From Salinimicrobium sp964572365 (lineage in GTDB: Bacteria; Bacteroidota; Bacteroidia; Flavobacteriales; Flavobacteriaceae): a DNA stretch of 6,443 nt. Below, one piece after another: positions 1 to 5,547 of the stretch. The position numbers and the translations under genes are program-made. The notes beneath the pieces were generated by a model. The model was not told where the DNA came from. It did not search any database and was given only the letters and a program-made list of their open reading frames with translations. Location of the stretch: assembly GCA_964572365.1 (NCBI GenBank), contig CAZNFK010000116.1, forward strand, positions 1 through 6,443, in the 5' to 3' direction. Within the stretch, counting starts at the first letter, position 1. The number at the start of each line of letters is the position of its first letter.

Positions 1-452
1 TTAAGGATGTAGTGGTCACCTTTATCAATGGCGGTTGTTTTTTGTGAAGTCGCGTCACTTCCGGCTTCCGGTTCAGAAAGACAAAAAGCACCTATAGATT
101 CCCCGGCAGCAAGTTTAGTAAGATATTTCTCCTTTTGCGCTTCATTTCCGTAGGTGTCAAGACCCCAGCATACCAGGGAATTGTTCACAGACATAACCAC
201 AGACGCCGAAGCATCGATCTTGGAGATCTCTTCCATGGCCAGCACGTAAGAAACAGTGTCCATTCCGCCGCCACCGTATTCGGGCGACACCATCATTCCC
301 AGGAAGCCAAGCTCCCCCATTTTCTTTACCTGTTCTTTTGGAAATTCCTGTTTTTCGTCTCTTTCTATTACGCCGGGAAGTAATTCTGTTTTTGCGAAGT
401 CACGTGCCGCGTCACGTATCATTAAATGCTCTTCAGTAAGCTTGAAATCCAT
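1..452 (-). CDS. Acyl-CoA dehydrogenase, N-terminal part (gene runs off the left edge)
   Basis: This FAD flavoenzyme family introduces the alpha-beta double bond into acyl-CoA in fatty acid or branched-chain amino acid breakdown, and acts in the cytoplasm. The reading frame opens with ATG at 452 (minus strand) and stays open to the window edge, giving 150 of the roughly 380 residues usual for the family. Residues 1-115 are the helical N-terminal domain (start MDFKLTEEHLMIRDAARDFA; FLGMMVSPEYGGGG at 50-63). Residues 121-134, GAFCLSEPEAGSDA, are the hallmark flavin/substrate-loop signature at the start of the middle beta domain. The catalytic Glu of the C-terminal domain lies outside the window. 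The style is that of short-chain (butyryl-CoA-like) dehydrogenases, but chain length cannot be set from this part. It is divergent from anmK, 91 bp apart, and has a good promoter-like site 37 bp upstream of its start. Confidence 0.95.
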   Translation of the reverse strand, partial: MDFKLTEEHLMIRDAARDFAKTELLPGVIERDEKQEFPKEQVKKMGELGFLGMMVSPEYGGGGMDTVSYVLAMEEISKIDASASVVMSVNNSLVCWGLDTYGNEAQKEKYLTKLAAGESIGAFCLSEPEAGSDATSQKTTAIDKGDHYIL

Positions 453-489
453 TCGGTATGTTGGTTTAAAAAAGTTGAATTTTCGAGCC

Positions 490-520
490 CAAAGATACCG
501 TTTTGAGTACAATTTTTCAA
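490..520 (-). promoter_or_regulatory. Candidate Bacteroidetes promoter for the acyl-CoA dehydrogenase gene
   Basis: Read on the minus strand, TTG (520-518) is followed after 20 bases by TATCTTTG (497-490), a perfect match to the Bacteroidetes -7 box TAnnTTTG with a -33 TTG at the expected spacing. Transcription would begin near 483, leaving about 30 bases of leader before the ATG at 452. The match was found by eye; no start-site data are available. Confidence 0.6.
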
Positions 521-543
521 TTAAGAAGCCTATTTTTACCGTT

Positions 544-1605
544 ATGGATGAAAATAACTACAACGTTTTAGGAATAATGTCCGGAACTTCTCTGGATGGC
601 GTTGATATCGCCCTGCTGAGTTTCCGAAAAAATGAGGTTTGGGAGTACGAAATAATTACTGCTGAAACTATTCCTTACTCCGAAAATTGGCAGAAGAAAC
701 TGTCAGAAGCGCTTTTTTATAACGATTTACGTCTTCATAATTTTGATGAGGAATACACTTCTTACCTGGCTGAAGTAATCCACGGATTCATTCAGAAGTA
801 CGATATAAAAGAGCTTGATGCTGTTTGCAGTCATGGTCACACCATAAAACATGAACCGGAAAATGGATTCACCCTGCAGATAGGGAACCTTCCGAAGCTG
901 GCGAAAATGCTGGGCCATAAAGTCGTCTGCGATTTTAGGGTACAGGATGTAGAGTTGGGAGGCCAGGGCGCTCCATTGGTGCCTATAGGTGACGAATTGT
1001 TGTTCTCTGAATATGATTATTGTCTCAACCTTGGTGGTTTTGCCAATGTTTCGACCAAAATAAGTGGTACTCGAGTGGCGTACGATATTTGTGCGGTGAA
1101 TACGGTACTGAATTATCTCGCCAAAAAGCTCGAGCTGCCTTATGACCGGGGCGGGGAGATCGCCGCCTCGGGAAAGATCGAGGAGGGGTTGCTGGAAAAA
1201 CTGAATTCCCTGCCGTTCTATCGTCAAAGTCCGCCAAAATCTCTCGGGATCGAGTGGGTAAACACCCACATTTTTCTTTTTTTTGAAGATGTCGCTTCGG
1301 TGGCTTCAGCTTTGCGCACTTATACCGTCCATGCTGCAACCCAGATCGCCAAAGAATTGAAAGGCTCGTCGGAAAGCAGGGTGCTTGTGACTGGTGGTGG
1401 CGCCTATAACGATTATTTGATGAGAGAAATTCAGGCACGCACGCAGGTTGAAGTGGTGATTCCTTCTAAAAATCTGGTAAACTTTAAAGAAGCGCTTATT
1501 TTCGGATTTTTGGGAGTGCTGAAATTAAGAGGGGAAAACAATGTGCTGAGCTCAGTAACGGGGGCTTCTAAGGATCATTCCTCCGGGAAAATCTTTTCTC
1601 CATAA
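544..1605 (+). CDS. anmK: Anhydro-N-acetylmuramic acid kinase
   Basis: AnmK cleaves the 1,6-anhydro ring of anhydro-MurNAc and phosphorylates it with ATP to MurNAc-6-phosphate, a cytoplasmic step of peptidoglycan recycling. The product is 353 residues, normal for the family. Visible motifs: GTSLDGVD at 14-21 (phosphate-binding loop), SHGHT at 97-101, DFRVQDVELGGQGAPLVP at 130-147 (contains the expected catalytic Asp and the GGQGAPLVP signature), NLGGFANVS at 162-170, VTGGGAYNDYLM at 282-293 (second nucleotide-binding Gly-rich stretch) and EALIFGFLG at 316-324. The usual DTGPGN-type motif reads DICAVN at 181-186. The start at 544 is chosen because homology begins directly after it (NVLGIMSGTSLDG). 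The frame is open back to an ATG at 256, but that extension overlaps the divergent dehydrogenase gene and has no family-like sequence. No murQ etherase gene lies in the window. I see no convincing plus-strand promoter. Confidence 0.96.
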   Translation: MDENNYNVLGIMSGTSLDGVDIALLSFRKNEVWEYEIITAETIPYSENWQKKLSEALFYNDLRLHNFDEEYTSYLAEVIHGFIQKYDIKELDAVCSHGHTIKHEPENGFTLQIGNLPKLAKMLGHKVVCDFRVQDVELGGQGAPLVPIGDELLFSEYDYCLNLGGFANVSTKISGTRVAYDICAVNTVLNYLAKKLELPYDRGGEIAASGKIEEGLLEKLNSLPFYRQSPPKSLGIEWVNTHIFLFFEDVASVASALRTYTVHAATQIAKELKGSSESRVLVTGGGAYNDYLMREIQARTQVEVVIPSKNLVNFKEALIFGFLGVLKLRGENNVLSSVTGASKDHSSGKIFSP

Positions 1606-1644
1606 TTCCTGATCAAAATCAAGTTTTTAAGAAGTTTAGTTTTT

Positions 1645-1652
1645 TATATTTG
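1645..1652 (+). promoter_or_regulatory. Candidate -7 box upstream of the amino acid dehydrogenase gene
   Basis: TATATTTG is a perfect TAnnTTTG match, 20 bases before the ATG at 1673 and inside the 67-bp spacer after anmK. No clear TTG lies about 20 bases upstream; only a T-run at 1624-1628 is near. The leader would be short, about 13 bases. This suggests that the dehydrogenase gene can be transcribed independently of anmK. Confidence 0.45.
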
Positions 1653-1672
1653 CGTCAATTTTTAATAAGATT

Positions 1673-2899
1673 ATGAAAGATTTATTGAATTTATACCAAA
1701 ATAAGGCCCCTGAAATTGTTTTTAATTGGAAAGATCCAGAAACTGAGGCCGAAGGCTGGACGGTCATTAATTCCCTTCGTGGCGGTGCTGCCGGCGGGGG
1801 TACCAGGATGAGAAAAGGACTCGATATGAACGAGGTGCTTTCCCTGGCCAAAACCATGGAAGTGAAATTCACCGTATCTGGTCCGGCGATTGGTGGCGCG
1901 AAGTCGGGAATTAATTTCGATCCTAATGACCCTCGCAAAAAAGGCGTTTTGGAACGTTGGTATAAAGCGGTTTCCCCTCTTTTGAAGAGTTACTACGGAA
2001 CCGGAGGAGACCTGAACGTAGATGAAATCCATGAGGTGATCCCAATTACTGAGGATTCCGGAGTGTGGCATCCGCAGGAAGGAGTGTTCAACGGGCATTT
2101 CAAGCCTACAGAAGCCGATAAGATAAACCGTATCGGGCAGCTGAGACAGGGCGTGATCAAGGTGCTTGAAAACAGCAATTTTTCACCCGATGTTAGCCGC
2201 AAATATACCGTTGCCGATATGATCACCGGTTACGGCGTGGCCGAAGCGGTGAGACACTATTATGATATTTATGGCGGAGACGTTAAAGGAAAGCGCGCTA
2301 TCGTGCAGGGCTTCGGAAATGTAGGTTCTGCCGCAGCCTATTACCTGGCACAGATGGGAGCCAAGGTCGTGGGAATAATCGACCGTGACGGCGGACTCAT
2401 CAAGGAAGAAGGATTTTCTTTCGAAGAGATCAGGGACCTGTTCCTGAAAAAAGAGGGAAATGCGCTAAAAGCTGAAAATATGATCCCGTTCGAGGAGATC
2501 AACGAAAAGATATGGAGTGTAAAAGCTGAAATTTTTGCTCCCTGTGCAGCCTCAAGATTGATCACCAGGGAACAGGTGGACAAAATGGTAGATGCCGGGC
2601 TGGAAGTGATTTCCAGCGGAGCGAATGTACCTTTCGCCGATAAAGAGATCTTCTTTGGTCCCATCATGGAATATACCGATGGCCGTGTGAGCGTGATCCC
2701 CGACTTTATAGCGAACTGCGGAATGGCCCGTGTTTTTGCTTACTTCATGGAAAGAAGGGTGCAAATGACCGATGAAGCTATTTTTAAAGATACTTCAGAA
2801 ACTATAAGAAAAGCGATCAAAGACGTGCATGATCACAATACGGCGAAAACCCACATTAGTGAAACCGCATTTGAGATTGCATTAAAACAACTGGTTTAG
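1673..2899 (+). CDS. Glu/Leu/Phe/Val-type amino acid dehydrogenase, substrate unassigned
   Basis: This NAD(P)-dependent oxidative deaminase of the GLFV superfamily interconverts an L-amino acid with its 2-oxo acid and ammonia in the cytoplasm. It has 408 residues, between leucine dehydrogenases (about 365) and glutamate dehydrogenases (410-450). The dimerization/catalytic domain is at about 10-170: GGGTRM at 41-46, substrate-binding Lys65 (MEVK), GLFV signature around GGAKSG with catalytic Lys77, and Asp113 in GGDLNV as the probable catalytic acid. The Rossmann domain at about 180-350 has the dinucleotide loop GFGNVGS at 213-219, IIDRDG at 235-240, EIFAPCAAS at 286-294, SGANVPF at 315-321 and PDFIANCG at 343-350. 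By hand alignment, the residue facing the substrate side chain is Gly41, where glutamate dehydrogenase has Lys and leucine dehydrogenase has Leu, so I do not assign gdhA or ldh. nhaD begins 12 bp downstream. Confidence 0.9.
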   Translation: MKDLLNLYQNKAPEIVFNWKDPETEAEGWTVINSLRGGAAGGGTRMRKGLDMNEVLSLAKTMEVKFTVSGPAIGGAKSGINFDPNDPRKKGVLERWYKAVSPLLKSYYGTGGDLNVDEIHEVIPITEDSGVWHPQEGVFNGHFKPTEADKINRIGQLRQGVIKVLENSNFSPDVSRKYTVADMITGYGVAEAVRHYYDIYGGDVKGKRAIVQGFGNVGSAAAYYLAQMGAKVVGIIDRDGGLIKEEGFSFEEIRDLFLKKEGNALKAENMIPFEEINEKIWSVKAEIFAPCAASRLITREQVDKMVDAGLEVISSGANVPFADKEIFFGPIMEYTDGRVSVIPDFIANCGMARVFAYFMERRVQMTDEAIFKDTSETIRKAIKDVHDHNTAKTHISETAFEIALKQLV

Positions 2900-2911
2900 G
2901 GCAATGACCTT

Positions 2912-4276
2912 ATGATACCCTTAATTATTGTCACCTTTTTTCTGGGGTATCTCTTAATTACCCTGGAACACCCTTTAAAATTAGATAAAGCGGTATCGGC
3001 ACTTTTGATGGCTACTGTGATCTGGGCCTTTCTTTCATTTGGCTTTCATCAGGGTTGGTTGTCTGTCATCAACTCCCATGGAGAGATCTTTAATATTAAT
3101 GCTGAAAACCCGGCCTTACAACAGCTGGGTTTTAAGGCTAATTTGATGCATCATTTTAGCGCCATAAGTGAGATTCTATTTTTCCTTATCGGTGCAATGA
3201 CTATAGTCGAAATTATAGATCTTCACAGAGGCTTTGGGATCATTAAAAAAGCTATTACCACTACCAATAAAGTAAAATTGCTGTGGATCCTGGGAGGGCT
3301 GGCTTTTACTCTATCAGCAATAATAGACAACCTCACAGCTACAATTATCCTGGTTACCCTGCTGCGAAAACTTGTTCCGAAACGGGATTATAGGGTATGG
3401 TTTGCTGCAATGATCATTATTGCTGCAAATGCCGGGGGAGCCTGGTCTCCTATCGGGGATGTGACAACCACCATGCTTTGGATCAATAATAAGGTAACCA
3501 CTGCGGGTTTATCTGAGCATGTTATAATTCCGGCTATATTTTGTTTTATTGTTCCATTCGCCATTGGTTCGAGACTAAAAGCGTTTAAAGGAGAAACAGT
3601 TTTAAAAACCAAAGTGATCGACGAGGAGACCGTGCGATTATTGAGCAGTAAAAAAATGCTTTATACGGGACTTGGAGCAATTTTATTTGTCCCTGTATTT
3701 AAGGCTGTGACGGGTTTGCCGCCCTATGTTGGAATGTTATTCAGTCTTGGATTCGTATGGTTGGTTTCCGAATATGTGAGACCGGTAAAGAATTTTAATA
3801 AGAATGATAAATACCTGTATTCAACTTCAAAAGCTCTCTCAAAAATTGAGTTTTCAAGTATTCTTTTTTTCCTGGGTATTTTGTTGGCTGTTGCAGGGCT
3901 TGAAAGCTTAGTGGTGGCCCAGGGCGCAGGAGCCTTGCTTTACGCTGCTAATTCTCTATCAACCCTTATTCCTAATATGCATTTGGTGGTGATTATCCTG
4001 GGGTTTCTTTCGGCGGTGGTTGATAATGTTCCTTTAGTAGCAGCATCTATGGCCATGTATGAGTTCCCTGTAAATGATCCTATTTGGCATTTTATCGCTT
4101 ACTGTGCAGGAACGGGCGGAAGTCTTTTAGTGATAGGATCTGCGGCCGGAGTAGCAGCCATGGGGATGGAGAAGATCAATTTCATGTGGTATCTTAAAAA
4201 TATTGGCCCTTTAGCAATGATGGGTTTTCTCGCCGGTGCCATTAGCTTTATGCTGAACGTATTCTTTTTTCAGTAA
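2912..4276 (+). CDS. nhaD: Na+/H+ antiporter, NhaD family
   Basis: This is an inner-membrane secondary transporter of the ion transporter superfamily that expels Na+ (often Li+) in exchange for H+, serving salt tolerance and pH homeostasis. The 454 residues show about twelve hydrophobic stretches. Two pseudo-symmetric halves are visible: IIDNLTATI at 137-145 with AANAGGAWSPIGDVTTTM at 171-188, and VVDNVPLVAA at 369-378 with GTGGSLLVIGSAAG at 400-413. The Asp-Asn pairs (139-140, 370-371) and GGAWSPIGDVTT are typical of NhaD. A cytoplasmic-style loop lies at about 220-250 (KTKVIDEET) and another at 290-312. The ATG at 2912 starts 12 bp after the dehydrogenase stop; an ATG at 2904 meets a stop at once. 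No promoter-like site is visible in the gap, so transcription probably comes from upstream. Hand-sampled lines are about 35-43% GC against about 53-55% in sampled lines of the genes on each side. Confidence 0.93.
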   Translation: MIPLIIVTFFLGYLLITLEHPLKLDKAVSALLMATVIWAFLSFGFHQGWLSVINSHGEIFNINAENPALQQLGFKANLMHHFSAISEILFFLIGAMTIVEIIDLHRGFGIIKKAITTTNKVKLLWILGGLAFTLSAIIDNLTATIILVTLLRKLVPKRDYRVWFAAMIIIAANAGGAWSPIGDVTTTMLWINNKVTTAGLSEHVIIPAIFCFIVPFAIGSRLKAFKGETVLKTKVIDEETVRLLSSKKMLYTGLGAILFVPVFKAVTGLPPYVGMLFSLGFVWLVSEYVRPVKNFNKNDKYLYSTSKALSKIEFSSILFFLGILLAVAGLESLVVAQGAGALLYAANSLSTLIPNMHLVVIILGFLSAVVDNVPLVAASMAMYEFPVNDPIWHFIAYCAGTGGSLLVIGSAAGVAAMGMEKINFMWYLKNIGPLAMMGFLAGAISFMLNVFFFQ

Positions 4277-4301
4277 CCACCTGATTATTCCCGGTAGTTT
4301 A

Positions 4302-4318
4302 ATTGGATTATTTCCAAT
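4302..4318. other. Short inverted repeat after nhaD, overlapping the candidate exbB promoter
   Basis: ATTGGA (4302-4307) and TCCAAT (4313-4318) form a perfect 6-bp stem with a 5-base loop, 25 bp after the nhaD stop. It lacks a GC-rich stem and a clean T-tract, so it is a weak terminator candidate at best. It contains the TTG taken as the -33 element of the downstream promoter, so it could instead be an operator. A chance occurrence is also possible. Confidence 0.3.
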
Positions 4319-4332
4319 GCTGTTTATCTTTA
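4303..4332 (+). promoter_or_regulatory. Candidate promoter for the exbB-exbD-tonB-folC unit
   Basis: TTG (4303-4305) is followed after 19 bases by TATCTTTA (4325-4332), which matches TAnnTTTG at all but the last base. Transcription would begin near 4339, giving about 43 bases of AT-rich leader before the ATG at 4382. An alternative -7 box, TAATCTTG at 4345-4352, also has one mismatch. The 105-bp spacer holds no gene. Confidence 0.45.
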
Positions 4333-4381
4333 CAATTATATTCGTAATCTTGCGTTACATTTAAAAACCTAAATCGAACAC

Positions 4382-5083
4382 ATGTTAAACTTTTTTCAGG
4401 ACGATGCTCTAGCTCAGGCCGCACAAGATGCGGAACCTGTAGTAGAAGAAAAAACCCTCTCTTTATTCGATCTGTTTTTAAGCGGCGGGGTTGGCGGCCA
4501 GATCATCATCGCCATTCTTTTTATTCTGCTGTTTGCCGCGGTATACATCTATTTTGAACGTTTGTTTGCCATTAAGGCTGCTTCGGAAACTGACAGCAAT
4601 TTCATGAACCAGATAAAAGACAGTGTGGTGCACGGTAATATTGAATCGGCACGCATACGTTGCGCCCAGGCAAATTCCCCTGTGGCCCGCTTAACAGCAA
4701 AAGGCCTGGACAGGATCGGCAGCCCTTTGGAGGATATCAACACGGCTATCGAGAATGCAGGAAGACTGGAAGTCTATAAACTGGAAAAGAACGTAAGTAT
4801 TCTGGCAACTATCGCAGGGGCCGCGCCAATGATCGGTTTCTTGGGAACCGTAATTGGGATGGTGATCGCCTTTCACGAACTGGCAACCAGTAGCGGGCAG
4901 GCAGAGATGGGAGCTTTGGCTGAAGGTATCTATACCGCGATGACCACAACCGTAGCCGGTTTGATCGTAGGGATCATCGCTTACATTGGCTATAACCACC
5001 TCGTGGTAAAGACCGATAAAGTGGTGCACCAGATGGAGGCCACCGCAGTAGATTTCCTTGACCTGTTAAACGAACCAGCATAA
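4382..5083 (+). CDS. exbB: ExbB/TolQ-type proton channel subunit (MotA/TolQ/ExbB family)
   Basis: This is the inner-membrane stator subunit that, with ExbD, turns the proton-motive force into movement of a TonB- or TolA-like protein. The 233 residues show three membrane segments: about 40-58, 139-165 and 187-206, with the large cytoplasmic stretch at 60-135 between the first and second. The second and third carry the family signature: GFLGTVIGM at 152-160 (Thr156) and AMTTTVAGLIVGIIAY at 186-201 (Thr188-190). By analogy with E. coli ExbB Thr148 and Thr181, these Thr line the proton path. The N-terminal 35 residues are acidic and precede the first segment, as is usual for the short flavobacterial form. 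exbD follows after one base. Sequence alone does not separate ExbB from TolQ here; the symbol follows the exbD/tonB context. Confidence 0.92.
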   Translation: MLNFFQDDALAQAAQDAEPVVEEKTLSLFDLFLSGGVGGQIIIAILFILLFAAVYIYFERLFAIKAASETDSNFMNQIKDSVVHGNIESARIRCAQANSPVARLTAKGLDRIGSPLEDINTAIENAGRLEVYKLEKNVSILATIAGAAPMIGFLGTVIGMVIAFHELATSSGQAEMGALAEGIYTAMTTTVAGLIVGIIAYIGYNHLVVKTDKVVHQMEATAVDFLDLLNEPA

Positions 5084-5084
5084 T

Positions 5085-5477
5085 ATGAACTTAAGAGGCA
5101 GAAATAAGATCAGTCCCGAATTCAGCATGAGTTCCATGACTGATATTGTATTCCTTTTATTGATCTTTTTCATGCTCACTTCCCCGGCTATTACTCCGGA
5201 AGCTCTGGACCTCATTTTGCCTAAGGCAAAGGGAAAGACCACTACCAAGCAGAATATCTCGGTAAGCATCACCAAAGACCTGCAGGTGTATATCAACAAG
5301 GAGCGGGTGAGCAACAGCGCCCTGGAATCAAGACTGAAGGCTGAACTGGCAGGAGTGGAAGATCCAACGATAATTCTTAGAGCCGAAGAAGGAGTGCCAA
5401 TTGAAAAGGCGGTTAATGTCATGGATATTGCCAACCGCAACAAGTACAAGATCGTTCTGGCAGTAAAACCGGAATAA
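5085..5477 (+). CDS. exbD: ExbD/TolR-type stator subunit
   Basis: This is the partner of the preceding channel protein; its single membrane helix sits inside the ExbB pentamer and carries the proton-shuttling Asp. The 130 residues comprise a short basic cytoplasmic N-terminus (MNLRGRNK), one membrane segment at about 18-34 (MTDIVFLLLIFFMLTS) with Asp20 at the position of E. coli ExbD Asp25/TolR Asp23, and a periplasmic ExbD/TolR domain at about 40-130 (IILRAEEGVPIEKAVNVMD at 97-114). The start at 5085 leaves one base after the exbB stop, indicating tight cotranscription and probably translational coupling. Only one exbD is present, whereas many Bacteroidetes Ton clusters carry two in tandem. 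This leaves a TolR role open. Confidence 0.93.
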   Translation: MNLRGRNKISPEFSMSSMTDIVFLLLIFFMLTSPAITPEALDLILPKAKGKTTTKQNISVSITKDLQVYINKERVSNSALESRLKAELAGVEDPTIILRAEEGVPIEKAVNVMDIANRNKYKIVLAVKPE

Positions 5478-5491
5478 AAATCCTGTTTTAT

Positions 5492-5509
5492 CACTTTAGA
5501 TCAAAAGTG
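5492..5509. other. Small hairpin in the exbD-tonB spacer
   Basis: CACTTT (5492-5497) and AAAGTG (5504-5509) pair as a perfect 6-bp stem with a 6-base loop, 14 bp after the exbD stop, extendable by one T-G wobble. It is too weak and lacks the T-tract for a clear terminator. It might stabilise the exbB-exbD message end or be a chance repeat. Confidence 0.3.
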
Positions 5510-5513
5510 GAAC

Positions 5514-5521
5514 TAAGTTTG
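5514..5521 (+). promoter_or_regulatory. Candidate internal -7 box before the tonB-like gene
   Basis: TAAGTTTG matches TAnnTTTG perfectly and lies 26 bases before the GTG start at 5548, in the only sizeable gap (70 bp) of the cluster. No TTG lies at the expected spacing; CTTTA at 5494-5498 is the nearest T-rich block, so the site is incomplete. If active, it would let the tonB-like gene and folC be expressed separately from exbBD. Confidence 0.35.
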
Positions 5522-5547
5522 CTGCTAATCCTTAGATAAACTATCGG

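Noticed and set aside
256..543. N-terminal extension of anmK by 96 residues from an ATG at 256
   Set aside because: It overlaps the well-supported acyl-CoA dehydrogenase on the other strand, has no family-like sequence, and AnmK homology begins right after the ATG at 544 with a normal 353-residue length.
727..1269. 180-residue open frame antisense to anmK
   Set aside because: It lies wholly within anmK, shows no recognisable domain, and is explained as a shadow of the coding frame.
1606..1672. Rho-independent terminator after anmK
   Set aside because: The spacer has T-runs but no GC-rich stem before them; the T-rich stretch is better read as part of the promoter region of the next gene.
1691..2098. 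135-residue open frame antisense to the amino acid dehydrogenase gene
   Set aside because: No family-like motif is visible, and the forward frame has all catalytic motifs of the GLFV family.
2912..5083. nhaD and exbBD as one new sodium-driven envelope-energising system
   Set aside because: The idea is attractive, but a 105-bp spacer with its own candidate promoter separates them, ExbB and ExbD show the usual proton-type residues (Thr156, Asp20), and adjacency alone is not evidence of joint function.
5066..5494. 142-residue open frame antisense to exbD
   Set aside because: Its hydrophobic runs are the mirror of the ExbD membrane segment and periplasmic domain; the forward frame is a clear ExbD.
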